DNA from: Allosphingosinicella deserti
GTDB taxonomy: Bacteria; Pseudomonadota; Alphaproteobacteria; Sphingomonadales; Sphingomonadaceae
NCBI RefSeq assembly: GCF_003012735.1
Contig: NZ_PXYI01000002.1
Location: 682,001 to 746,000, forward strand
Length of the DNA stretch: 64,000 nt
Direction: 5' to 3'
Shown: piece by piece, positions 16,647 through 24,643 of the stretch
How positions within the stretch are numbered: the stretch's first letter is position 1
Layout: every line of letters begins with the position of its first letter
Position numbers and translations under genes: made by a program
Notes under the pieces: generated by a model
Seen by the model: only the letters and a program-made list of their open reading frames with translations
Database searches by the model: none
Told to the model about the DNA's origin: nothing

Positions 16647-16988
16647 CTAACCGTGGCGGGTTCGGCCCGGAAGATCGGCTGCGAGCAGGACGAGCAAGAG
16701 GGCGAGGGTCGCGATCAGCATCGCCGGGCCGCTGACCGCCTCGAGCAGCGGCAGGACCACCCTCGCCGCATCGGTTCCGCTGGCGAGCAGCTGCCGGCCG
16801 GCGAACAGCAAGGCGGCTGCGGCGGCGAGCTCGACGAAGAGGGTCTCGCGGCGCGCGGCGGCGGCCGCGCGTTCGGCCATCTCGATGTCGATCCGGCGCT
16901 CGACCTGGAGCGCAAAGGCCTCGTCCCGCTCTCGCTCGGGGATGGCAAGGCGCGCGGCAAGGGCGGCGACGGACTCTTCGGGCGTCAT
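16647..16988 (-). CDS. Membrane protein downstream of the ECF sigma factor, possible anti-sigma factor
   Basis: 113 aa. The first 45 residues are charged and helical (PEESVAALAARLAIPERERD). Two hydrophobic segments follow (about 50-65 and 83-103). The ATG at 16988 overlaps the sigma-factor stop by 4 nt. A cytoplasmic helical N-terminus, membrane anchor and coupling to a sigma gene fit an anti-sigma factor, but no zinc-binding ASD motif (HxxxCxxC) is present, so the role is inferred from position. Confidence 0.6.
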   Translation of the reverse strand: MTPEESVAALAARLAIPERERDEAFALQVERRIDIEMAERAAAAARRETLFVELAAAAALLFAGRQLLASGTDAARVVLPLLEAVSGPAMLIATLALLLVLLAADLPGRTRHG

Positions 16989-17518
16989 CGTGTTTCTCCG
17001 TTGCCGAGCAAAGTCACCAGAAGCGCCGTACCGCGCGCGACCCTGGTCTTCAACGTTCCCAGCGGGAAATCGAGGATCGCCGCCGCTTCGGAATGGGTGT
17101 AGCCCAGCACGTGGCACAAAGTCACCGCGGCGCGATCCTCCGGCTTCAGGCGCTTCATCGCGTCGGCGACGATCGCCTCCGCCTCGGCATCCGCGGCGGC
17201 GTGCGGCTCGGGCGCGATCGCCTGGCCGGCATAAGCGGGCGGACGGCGGCGGCGGGCCCGCGCATCCATCAGAAAGGTGGTCCAGGCGATCTTCAGCAGC
17301 CACCCGCGATAGCGGCCGTCGCCGGCATAGGTCTCCGCTTTGGTCCAGGCGCGGAGGAAGCTTTCCTGGGCGAGATCGTCGGCATGGCCGCTATCCGGCG
17401 CGAGCCGGGTCAGGAAGCCGCGCACGACCCGCTCGTGGCGGCGAACCAGGACGGCGAACGCAGCGCGGTCGCCGGCTTTGGCCGCAGCCGCAAGGACATC
17501 GTCGCCGGCCTCCTCCAG
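16985..17518 (-). CDS. ECF-type RNA polymerase sigma factor
   Basis: Region 2 is shown by FLTRLAPDSGHADDLAQESF and RAWTKAETY, and region 4 by LKPEDRAAVTLCHVLGYTH, SEAAAILDFPLGTLKTRVAR. The first ATG/GTG in frame (17425) would cut off the start of region 2.1. The codons upstream encode DRAAFAVLVRRHERVV, which is typical region-2 sequence, back to a CTG at 17518 with GGGAGG six bases ahead. No ATG, GTG or TTG lies between that and the in-frame stop. I therefore take CTG as the likely start, with a small upstream frameshift as the alternative. It follows the membrane-protein gene by 1 nt. Confidence 0.75.
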   Translation of the reverse strand: MEEAGDDVLAAAAKAGDRAAFAVLVRRHERVVRGFLTRLAPDSGHADDLAQESFLRAWTKAETYAGDGRYRGWLLKIAWTTFLMDARARRRRPPAYAGQAIAPEPHAAADAEAEAIVADAMKRLKPEDRAAVTLCHVLGYTHSEAAAILDFPLGTLKTRVARGTALLVTLLGNGETR

Positions 17519-17519
17519 C

Positions 17520-17867
17520 TCAGCCTCCCGACCTCTTCAGGATCGACCGCCAGACGACGACGATCCCGATGAACGCCGGGAAGAAGGCGGCCGCGGCGGC
17601 GCTCCGGATCTCCGCCGTTCCGCCCTGGACGAGACCGGCGGCGAGGATCGCGCCGGCGATCGCGATGAGCACCAGGCCGGTGGTCTGGCTGCGGCGGCGC
17701 GGCCGATCGTTGAGCTGCGTGAGCAATTCGGGGACGATCGGCGAATTCGCGCGGATCGCTTCCTGCAGCGTGCGGTGGAGATGGCCGTCCTGGCGCACGC
17801 GCATCACATGGAAGGCGAAGATGAACAAAGCGCACGCAATGAATGCGAGCAAGAGATCCTGAGTCAT
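17520..17867 (-). CDS. Small membrane protein, first gene of the sigma-factor operon
   Basis: 115 aa with an N-terminal helix (LLLAFIACALFIFAFHVMRV), a cytoplasmic loop (HRTLQEAIRANSPIVPELLT) and two further hydrophobic segments. Small proteins of this build, often with HRT-like loop residues, are found before ECF sigma genes (DUF6249-like, from memory). The ATG at 17867 is chosen over an upstream start because the helix begins there. Confidence 0.6.
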   Translation of the reverse strand: MTQDLLLAFIACALFIFAFHVMRVRQDGHLHRTLQEAIRANSPIVPELLTQLNDRPRRRSQTTGLVLIAIAGAILAAGLVQGGTAEIRSAAAAAFFPAFIGIVVVWRSILKRSGG

Positions 17868-18008
17868 CAACCCGCCTCCCGACTGCACGGCATCCCCCGG
17901 ATGCCCATCGGCTCCGATGTGCAGGAAGGCGCCGGCAAGCGGTAGCGGATTCTGCGGCACCGGTTCGTCACCTTTGGTCTCTGTGTGCGGCTTGCATGTG
18001 CGGCGGAG

Positions 18009-19037
18009 CTAACGGCGCTGGACGATCCGGCCGACGACGCCCTGGCGCAGCATCGAATGGGCGACGATCGTCTCGACCAGCTCGGCATGGTTGAGGCCGA
18101 TCGCTGCGGCGGCGCGGGAGATGGTCTTGCGCGACCACAGATTGCACGACAGGTTCACTTCCATGAAGCGGATGTCGCCGGTCGCCGGATCGTAGCGATA
18201 TTCGAAGCGGCCGTAATCGAACGGCCACAGCTCCCCGATCAGGCTGTTCGTATGGTCTTCCAGCCGTGCGACGAGTTCGGGATCGTCGATCGTGCGGAGG
18301 GGGTCGTCGTCGATCGGCACGAGCCCGCGTTTCTCTTCGTAGCTGCGCAGCGTGCCGGGCGTATCGGGGAAATAGCCGGTCGCCGGCAGCAGCCATGGGC
18401 CGCGCCCGCCGATCACGGGCACGGCGATGTCGATCAGCGGCGCATAGGGTTCGATGATGACGTCGTGCCCGGCGGCGAGGATGGTCTCGGCATGCGCCTT
18501 GGCCTCGCTCCAGGTGTCGAGGATCCGCACGCCCCACGAGGCGGAGCTGGCATTGGGTTTCACCACCAGCCGTTGCCAGGCGAAGGGCGGCGGTGCCACC
18601 TGTCCCTGTCCGCGGCGGACGGCGACCCAATCGGTCACCGGCACGCCGAGGTGGCGGGCGACGATCTTCATCAGATGCTTGTCGTCGGTAAGGCCGCGCA
18701 GGATCGGGATCGCGCCGAGCGCCGGCACGCTGCGGCGGAGCAGCAGCAGAGGCGCGAGCATCTCGCTGTTGAGGAAACCGGCGCGGTTGAGCACCGGCAC
18801 GACGAAGTCGGTGTCCGGCCGCTCGTGCAGGATGTCGAAATCGGTCGCGGGGGTCACGTCGAGGCCGATCGCACGCAGGGTCGTCAGCATTTCGTGGTGG
18901 TAGACCGCATGGGTGCCGTCCTCGCCGTCCGGCACCCCGCCCGAACAGGCGTGCTTGGCGAGGAAGAGCAGCCTCAGCCGCGCCTTGTCCTGCTCGAGAA
19001 GGGCCAGCGGCCCCTGAATCTGCCTGCTATGTTCCAC
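18009..19037 (-). CDS. ATP-grasp domain ligase, substrate unknown
   Basis: 342 aa. ATP-grasp features are visible: LVVKPNASSASWGV as the nucleotide-binding lysine strand, VIIEPYAPLIDI, and a metal site in IRFMEVNLSCNLWSRKT, where the family has Glu-x-Asn. The N-terminal part (LLFLAKHACSGG, HHEMLTTLRAIGLDV) resembles the D-Ala-D-Ala-ligase-like pre-ATP-grasp fold. It should couple a carboxylate to an amine using ATP, perhaps for a peptide or a glutathione-like molecule. The GTG at 19037 follows AGGAG by seven bases, which decides the start over longer frames. It is divergent from the ferritin-like gene across a 42-bp palindrome. Confidence 0.75.
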   Translation of the reverse strand: MEHSRQIQGPLALLEQDKARLRLLFLAKHACSGGVPDGEDGTHAVYHHEMLTTLRAIGLDVTPATDFDILHERPDTDFVVPVLNRAGFLNSEMLAPLLLLRRSVPALGAIPILRGLTDDKHLMKIVARHLGVPVTDWVAVRRGQGQVAPPPFAWQRLVVKPNASSASWGVRILDTWSEAKAHAETILAAGHDVIIEPYAPLIDIAVPVIGGRGPWLLPATGYFPDTPGTLRSYEEKRGLVPIDDDPLRTIDDPELVARLEDHTNSLIGELWPFDYGRFEYRYDPATGDIRFMEVNLSCNLWSRKTISRAAAAIGLNHAELVETIVAHSMLRQGVVGRIVQRR

Positions 19038-19198
19038 GGCATCGCTCCTGTGTCGTCTCCAAGGATGCCGGTCGGGAGGCGTCTGGATGTGCGGGCGCGA
19101 ATTAATTTCTGGGATCGGGGCGGTGCCGGGTTCCCTTCGGCTCCTGTTGCAGGTGGGCCGGATCGTTGGGCGCGGCGGCACGTTGCTGTTCGACCGTC

Positions 19199-19240
19199 TA
19201 GAGCAGCAAACGCGATTTCGAAATCTCGCTTGCTGCTCTA
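19199..19240. repeat. 42-bp near-perfect palindrome between divergent genes
   Basis: TAGAGCAGCAAACGCGATTTC (19199-19219, 21 nt) pairs with GAAATCTCGCTTGCTGCTCTA (19220-19240) with two mismatches and no spacer. It lies between the ATP-grasp gene (leftward) and the ferritin-like gene (rightward). It could be a cruciform-forming repeat, a shared operator, or a mobile REP-like unit. Confidence 0.75.
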
Positions 19241-19311
19241 GGCCTTTGTAATCACATCGCTAAAGCCGAAAACCGGTAGCAACGTTTCGGCGCGATGCTC
19301 CAGGAGGCCGA

Positions 19312-20538
19312 ATGATCGAGACACGTGAGCAGCTCATCCACACTCTGACCGAAGCTGCCGAGATCGAGCACAATCTCCTTTGCTCCTATCTCTATGCCGT
19401 GTTCAGCATGAAGCGCGCCGGCGAGGCGGGGCTGACCGAGGCCCAGGGGGAGGCGGTCGAGCGCTGGCGCAAGACCATCCTCAAGATCGCGCTGGAAGAG
19501 ATGGCGCACCTCGCCTGCGTCAACAATCTGCTGATCGCCATCGGCGGGGCGCCGCATTTCGATCGGCCGAACTTCCCGGTCGCGCCGGGCTATCATCCCG
19601 CGGACGTGGTCGTGCGCCTGACGCCGTTCGACGAGCGCACGCTCGATCATTTCATCTTTCTCGAGCGTCCGGAAGAGTCCGACATCGAGGATGCGGACGG
19701 GTTCGAGGCCAGCGGCGAGGAACGCGAGGTTGCCGCCCGCGGGGTCACGCCGTCGGCGGAGGATTATGCGACCGTCGGGATGCTCTACGATTCGATCGCG
19801 CAGGGCTTCACCAGCCTGGCCGAGCGGCTCGGCGAAGCCGCCCTGATCGAACCGGCCGGCCGCGGCCAGCTTTACTCGGCCCTGGTCAAGCTGCCGAACA
19901 TCCCGCGCGTGACCGGCCTCGAGAGCGCGCTGGCGACGATCCGGCAGATCAAGGAGGAAGGCGAGGGCTCCTCCGGCGGTGGCGCGGTCGATAGCCACTT
20001 CGAGCGCTTCCAGGCGATCCGAACCGAATGGAGGGAGATCCGCGAAGCGGACCCGGACTTCCGCCCGGCCTGGCCGGCGGCGCACGATCCGGTGATGCGC
20101 AAGCCGATCGAGGGCCGTCCCCGGATCTGGATCACCGCGCCCGACGCCGCGCACCATGTCGATCTCGCCAATGCGATCTATGGCACGATGCTGAGCGTGC
20201 TCGCGCAGACCTTCAGCATCGCCGACGCCGACGAACAGCGCCTGCTGATGCGGGCGTCGGTGGAGCTGATGGAGGCGAGCGCGTCGATCTCGGTCGCGCT
20301 TGCACGGCTGCCGGCAAGCCCGGACCATCCCGGCGTCAATGCCGGCATGACCTTCGCCGTGCCGCGCAACTCCTCCTACCGGCCGCTCGAGGCACGGGCG
20401 CGCGCGCTGTTCCTCGAACGGGCCCTGGAGCTCGAGGCGCGGGCGAAGGCGGTGCTTGGCGGAGAGGTGGCTGAAAAGGCACTGCGCAGGCTCGGCAATG
20501 CGATCGGGCTGCTCGATGGGTCGCGGGCGCCGGAGTGA
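19312..20538 (+). CDS. Ferritin-like domain protein (VioB/iminophenylpyruvate-synthase-like)
   Basis: 408 aa. The N-terminus has a four-helix ferritin-like pattern with metal-type residues in AEIEHNLLCSYLYAVFSM and ALEEMAHLACVNNLLIAIGG. This is the ferritin-like domain seen in VioB/RebD and in many uncharacterised oxidoreductase-like proteins. The rest is helical with a conserved-looking PNIPRVTGLESAL region and a C-terminal helical bundle. A di-iron or related redox role is likely; the substrate is unknown. No biosynthetic cluster surrounds it, though an ATP-grasp enzyme lies divergently next to it. Confidence 0.75.
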   Translation: MIETREQLIHTLTEAAEIEHNLLCSYLYAVFSMKRAGEAGLTEAQGEAVERWRKTILKIALEEMAHLACVNNLLIAIGGAPHFDRPNFPVAPGYHPADVVVRLTPFDERTLDHFIFLERPEESDIEDADGFEASGEEREVAARGVTPSAEDYATVGMLYDSIAQGFTSLAERLGEAALIEPAGRGQLYSALVKLPNIPRVTGLESALATIRQIKEEGEGSSGGGAVDSHFERFQAIRTEWREIREADPDFRPAWPAAHDPVMRKPIEGRPRIWITAPDAAHHVDLANAIYGTMLSVLAQTFSIADADEQRLLMRASVELMEASASISVALARLPASPDHPGVNAGMTFAVPRNSSYRPLEARARALFLERALELEARAKAVLGGEVAEKALRRLGNAIGLLDGSRAPE

Positions 20539-20560
20539 TGTGGTGGAGCGTGCGGGCTCG

Positions 20561-20736
20561 TGCGCTCCATCTTCAAACCATGCCCCGGCATGGAAGAGAT
20601 GCTTTCTTGGAATGGAGGGTCGCCCCTCGCGCTTTGCGCTCCAACCTAAACCATGCCCCCGGCATGTTGGCCGCCCCTCGCGCTTTGCGCTCGTGCGCTC
20701 CAACCTAAACCATGCCCCCGGCATGGTTTAGGTTGG
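20561..20736. repeat. Tandem repeats with a 17-bp perfect hairpin beside tRNA-Gly
   Basis: A unit starting CGCCCCTCGCGCTTTGCGCT and ending in CCAACC...CCCGGCATG occurs at 20621-20666 and 20672-20725 (the second with an 8-bp insert), with a decayed copy at 20561-20592. At 20700-20736 the unit meets its own complement, giving a 17-bp perfect hairpin with a CCC loop. The hairpin overlaps the tRNA 3' end and may serve as its processing or termination structure. Confidence 0.75.
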
Positions 20737-20807
20737 AGCGGGTGAAGGGAATCGAACCCTCGTCGTAAGCTTGGGAAGCTTCTGCTCTACCATTGAGCTA
20801 CACCCGC
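20734..20807 (-). tRNA. tRNA-Gly (anticodon CCC)
   Basis: The minus strand reads GCGGGTGTAGCTCAATGGTA as acceptor and D arm, an anticodon loop TTCCCAA giving CCC, a T arm with GGTTCGATTCC, and the closing CACCCGC. The discriminator is T and CCA is encoded. The 7-bp acceptor stem is complete. Length is 74 nt with CCA, normal for tRNA-Gly. Confidence 0.95.
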
Positions 20808-20893
20808 GCGCGGTCTCCTCTCTAGAAAACACGGCGGGGCTTGTCGAGAGGACACGGCGCGATGGCTGGCGGACGCTGCGCTGCGCCAGATAT

Positions 20894-21300
20894 CCTGTAT
20901 TTGGCCTGTATTAACAGGGCCGCGGTGCGGCAGGCGCGGGCGGGCGTGGCAGGATTGCTGCTGGGAGTGTGCGGACGGTGCTCAGCGTGAGCAGGATGGC
21001 TTTTCACGCTGCCGCGGTGCGGCACGTCATCCCCGTGATCCCAGCGATAGGTCCCCATCGAAGTACGACTTCGATGGGGTCCCGGGAGCTGGGACCTCTC
21101 CGAGCTACGTGACGGCGTGCGTGAAAGGCACGGCGCCCTTTCCGACCTGAGATCCCAGCCTGCGCTGGGATGACGGTGTGGGGGGCAGGATAGACAACAT
21201 GCCCCGTTACCGTGAATAAGATCCATGATTTGCCGCCGCGGCTCGCCCTGGCAACGCGGAAGGTGCAGCAGACGGCCTGTATTTTGCCTGTATCAACAGG
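20894..21300. repeat. Pair of 25-bp direct repeats 382 bp apart
   Basis: CCTGTATTTGGCCTGTATTA + ACAGG at 20894-20918 and its near copy at 21276-21300 match at 23 of 25 positions. Each copy contains two CCTGTAT units and a small CCTGT/ACAGG hairpin. They flank non-coding DNA about 90 bp from tRNA-Gly. Confidence 0.6.
21026..21175. repeat. Imperfect palindromic intergenic element, copy 1
   Basis: Begins GTCATCCCCGTGATCCCAGC and ends GATCCCAGCCTGCGCTGGGA + TGACG, so the outer ends are inverted copies. The centre contains a 12-bp perfect hairpin, CCCCATCGAAGT/ACTTCGATGGGG (21053-21079). The same ends recur at 44535-44638 and 49089-49192. Confidence 0.6.
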
Positions 21301-21646
21301 TCCCGCACCGCGGTGAGCTCCGTGTTTGGCGGGATTTGTGCGAGGGGTCCGGGCGGCGCCCTCCGGCCGACTCGAATGCCCGCGCGCCTGCGATCCGGGA
21401 CGCAGGCGGCCGACCCGGATCGCAGAGCGAGCGACCGCCCGCGAGCGGCTTGTTCTTGTTCAATCCTCGGCCTTCAAGGAGGGGCCGTGCCCTGTGGCCG
21501 AGGAAGTGCCCTCGCGCCGCGATGGCTCCAGGCGGGAGTTCGCGGCAAACGGATGGCTGGAACATATCAGGAACATGCGCCTCCGTCAATCCCTGCCATC
21601 GCCGAGCACGCTTGCGGCACGCACTGCTGAATAGCGACCGCTCCGG

Positions 21647-23014
21647 CTACGCGCCTTCGCCCAGCGGCAACAGGATCAACGTGATCCGGTCGTGACCGAC
21701 CGCGATATCGACGGTCTCGCCCGCCACGACCTCGATCGGCTCGGGGAAGCTGTGCAGCACCTGGAGCCAGCCGCCGTCGCTGTAGCGATCGGGGTGGTTG
21801 TCGAACGTCACGCCCGGCCAAAGATCGATGTGCATCCACTGCACGATGCCGATCGCGCGGCCGCTCTCGGTCACGGGTATGCTCAGGCGTGCGAGCGTGG
21901 CGTCATGCTTCTTTTGCGTGAGATCGAGGCGGACCAGTTCGAGATCGTCCGACAGGCGCTCCCAGGCGGTCATCGTGCCGTGGATCGGCAGGCGTTGCGG
22001 GGCGAAGGCGGTGAAGGCGGACAGATCGAACCCCGAGACGTCGCCAACGAAGGCGTAGTCCGCGAGGTTGTCGCTCGCCACAAGACACCCCATCGCGCTG
22101 GCGGCGCGCGGGATGACGATCGCATCGGGCGCGAGCAGGCGGCGATGGGCGTCCTCGAACGTGTCGAGCACTTTCTCGGTCAGCAGGTCGCTCGAGAGGA
22201 TTTCGGAGACGAGGATGTCCGCGGGCGCGTCGAGCTCCGCGCCGACGGCGAGCTCGGTGGAAGGCCGGGCGTGGACGGTAATGCGATCGGCATAGCCGTT
22301 GCTGGCGACGATCTGCTGCGCCATCTCGGCGATCATCGGCTCCATCTCGCACGCCACCACCTGTCGTGCCCCGGCCCGCGCGGCCATCAGCGACAGCAGG
22401 CCGCTGCCGGCGCCGATATCGAGCACGCGCGCCGCGGGGCCTGCAACTTCGATCGCCGCCTTGATCGCGTCCTCGAACGCATCGTTGCGCGGCACGTCGT
22501 TCATCATCGGGATGTGCCAGAAGGGCACCGAGGCCGATCCCAGCCGCCGGACCTGATGGCGCAGGTGGAGACTGTCGGGCTGCAACGCGAGCGCGCGGCG
22601 GAAATGCTGAAGCGCTTCGAGACTGCGGCCCGCATCGGCGAGAACCACGGCAAGGTTGCCGATCTTGACCGGATTGTCCGGGTCGACCGCGCAGGCGCGT
22701 TCGAGCATCGCCATCGCTTCGGCGGTGCGTCCGAGCCAGTGCAGGGTCAGTCCCTGCTCGTGCAGCGCCACGGCATGATCGGGCTCGATCGCCAGAACCT
22801 GGTCCCAGGCGACCAGCGCATCCTCGGGGCGCGAGAGGCGCCCGAGCAGGCCGGCCAGCAGAGGCAGCACGTCCGTCGGTCGGTAATTCTGTGCCAGCAC
22901 GTGGCGATAGCCCGCTTCGGCGCCCTCCAGATCCCCCTGCTCGTGCAGGGCCATCGCTTCGGCCAATGCCGCGCGGGCTTCGGTCAGGCGGTCGGGGGAA
23001 GCCGGGTCGGTCAC
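21647..23014 (-). CDS. TPR-repeat protein with a PRMT-like methyltransferase domain
   Basis: 455 aa. Residues about 10-145 form TPR helices (EQGDLEGAEAGYRHVLAQNY, AVALHEQGLTLHWLGRTAEA, LEALQHFRRALAL). Residues about 170-330 form a class-I SAM methyltransferase with VLDIGAGSGLLSLMAARAGA and SEILSSDLLTEKVL, where arginine methyltransferases keep their double-E-like loop. The rest is beta-rich, as in PRMT7-type proteins. It may methylate a protein, with the TPRs selecting partners. The GTG at 23014 follows AAGGA by seven bases and decides the start. It stands alone. Confidence 0.8.
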   Translation of the reverse strand: MTDPASPDRLTEARAALAEAMALHEQGDLEGAEAGYRHVLAQNYRPTDVLPLLAGLLGRLSRPEDALVAWDQVLAIEPDHAVALHEQGLTLHWLGRTAEAMAMLERACAVDPDNPVKIGNLAVVLADAGRSLEALQHFRRALALQPDSLHLRHQVRRLGSASVPFWHIPMMNDVPRNDAFEDAIKAAIEVAGPAARVLDIGAGSGLLSLMAARAGARQVVACEMEPMIAEMAQQIVASNGYADRITVHARPSTELAVGAELDAPADILVSEILSSDLLTEKVLDTFEDAHRRLLAPDAIVIPRAASAMGCLVASDNLADYAFVGDVSGFDLSAFTAFAPQRLPIHGTMTAWERLSDDLELVRLDLTQKKHDATLARLSIPVTESGRAIGIVQWMHIDLWPGVTFDNHPDRYSDGGWLQVLHSFPEPIEVVAGETVDIAVGHDRITLILLPLGEGA

Positions 23015-23232
23015 GTCGATGTCCTTGATAAATCGGTGTGAAGGCGCGTGCCCGATAGGGCAAATGGCGGCGGGAGGGATAGGGTTTGTGTGGTGTGTCC
23101 GGCGAGGTCGCACGATGACCGGCTCGACCAGATACACCGTCTTTGGCCGGCGACCGACGGCCACCTCATTCGTCGCGGACGGGCGAACCACGACGCTTGG
23201 CGACGGAGTGGATGAGCAATGCGTTTGCCGAG

Positions 23233-24303
23233 TCAGCCGATGGTGCGGACGATGTTCCCGGCCGCATCCCGGATGTTGGTCTGCTCGACTTCCCAGACGA
23301 CCCCGGGCAGGCCGGGCACCCGATACTCGCCGACCACCGGCCGCAACGTGGCACGCAAGGCGTCCAGCGCAGCCGGAGTGAGCGTGACGCGCAACTGGCC
23401 GTTTTCCTCCGTCAACGCCATTGGCTCGCCCGGCGCAAATGTGATTGCTTCGCCGGAACTCGCCAGGAACAGCTCGCGTCCGAAGGGCAAGCGTAGCGAG
23501 AGCGATTCCAGCAGTTCCTCGACATGGCCGGCGCCCATCCGGATCGCCGTGACCGGCGACTGAGGCAGCCGCTTGCGCGTCGACCAACTAAGCGCAGGGA
23601 CGAACAGCATCCCCAACGCGGAGCCGTCGCGCGCCTTGCCTGCTTCCACCAAATCGCGAACGTCGGGCCGCTCCAGCAGCGATGCGCGTGAAAGGTCGGT
23701 CGTCCACAGCGGCATGTGCGGCAGCAGAGCGTCGAGAAGGCCGCGCGTCTGCCATTGTTTGCCGGCCTCCATTTCCTCGAGCGTAAGCCCGACGATCTGA
23801 ATGAAATCGACCCTGCCGTTGGGTGTGGCGATCGCCGGCAACTCCGGATCCGCCACGAAGGCGAGCGCCTGCAGCTGGGTGTCCGTCTCCAAAGCTATCG
23901 GCCCGTTGATGTTCATCCATTCGCCGTCGCGCAGCAGGTTGCCCGACTGGAACACGTAGCGGGCCAGATTCTGCAGCAGGCTGAACGCCCAGGCCGGAGG
24001 CTCTTCGTCCGCCGCATCGCAGGTCAGGCGAAAGGTCAGCTCAAACCCCCAGCCGCTGACCTCAGGATCCTCACTGTCCTTTTGGTAGAGCTCGCTCAGA
24101 CCATAACTCACAAAATGCCAGTGGGGGACGGGCGCGGTCCGTTTCCAGGCGCTGATCCCGTCAAGCGGATCAGGCCCGCCGAGCATCCATTTTATGATGG
24201 TCCCGAAATGCTTGGGCACCTGTCCGGGATAGAGGCGGGCGAGTGCGGCATCGATCGCCTCCCAGCCCGGTGCGCTCTCGTCGCCTGCTTCCTCGTCCGT
24301 CAT
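23233..24303 (-). CDS. Suppressor-of-fused (SUFU) domain protein
   Basis: 356 aa, soluble. The SUFU signature is clear: PHWHFVSYGLSELYQKDSED, then SGWGFELTFRLTCD and PPAWAFSLLQNLARYVFQSG, with GLTLEEMEAGKQW later. Bacterial SUFU proteins have no settled function; some act as immunity proteins or partners of polymorphic toxins. The C-terminal 100 residues (LSLRLPFGRELFLASSGEAI) are outside the core domain. No toxin gene is evident next to it. Confidence 0.85.
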   Translation of the reverse strand: MTDEEAGDESAPGWEAIDAALARLYPGQVPKHFGTIIKWMLGGPDPLDGISAWKRTAPVPHWHFVSYGLSELYQKDSEDPEVSGWGFELTFRLTCDAADEEPPAWAFSLLQNLARYVFQSGNLLRDGEWMNINGPIALETDTQLQALAFVADPELPAIATPNGRVDFIQIVGLTLEEMEAGKQWQTRGLLDALLPHMPLWTTDLSRASLLERPDVRDLVEAGKARDGSALGMLFVPALSWSTRKRLPQSPVTAIRMGAGHVEELLESLSLRLPFGRELFLASSGEAITFAPGEPMALTEENGQLRVTLTPAALDALRATLRPVVGEYRVPGLPGVVWEVEQTNIRDAAGNIVRTIG

Positions 24304-24643
24304 GGCGAGAAGCTATGAACTTCGCCCGTGCCTGTCGAGCCTGCCTGGCGCTCGTGCTCCCTGCTCAGCGTCCTCGAACCGTTGCAGTTCAAGCGTGAGA
24401 CCATTGCCGATATCCTCGACCGTGCAGGCACGCGACCTCATTCCATGTGGCCTCCGATCTGCAGTCTCCGGGTTTCCGAGGGTGCCGCTTGGACTGTTCG
24501 CCGCATTGGAGCGCGGGCGGCATAGCAGTGCCTGAGGTCCGACCATCTCAAGTTCGAGCATTGAGTCCAGCGCCGCCGCAAGCAGCGAAACAGGCTCCGC
24601 ACCATGGGGGCTGGCCGCTTGCCTTCCCTGACGCCGCGATCGT
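24304..24643. other. Non-coding stretch upstream of the SUFU gene
   Basis: 340 nt between the SUFU start and the stop of the metallo-beta-lactamase gene. One minus-strand frame stays open across it (24313-24654) with a fairly protein-like middle (DSMLELEMVGPQALLCRP), but it lacks a ribosome site and the composition elsewhere is poor. I do not call a gene. Confidence 0.45.

Larger units (their letters stand above)
20811..21646. other. Repeat-rich non-coding stretch after tRNA-Gly
   Basis: About 830 nt with no believable gene on either strand: open frames here are Arg/Pro/Ser-rich and overlap one another. It contains a pair of 25-bp direct repeats and an imperfect palindromic element listed separately. 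Its place next to a tRNA gene would suit a vanished integrated element, but no integrase remains. Confidence 0.6.

Noticed and set aside
21225..21695. Possible 156-aa gene in the repeat-rich gap
   Set aside because: Runs across palindromic repeats, very Arg/Pro/Ser-rich, no ribosome site, ends inside the methyltransferase gene.
21692..23041. Long plus-strand frame opposite the TPR-methyltransferase gene
   Set aside because: Composition of an antisense shadow; the minus-strand product has clear domains.
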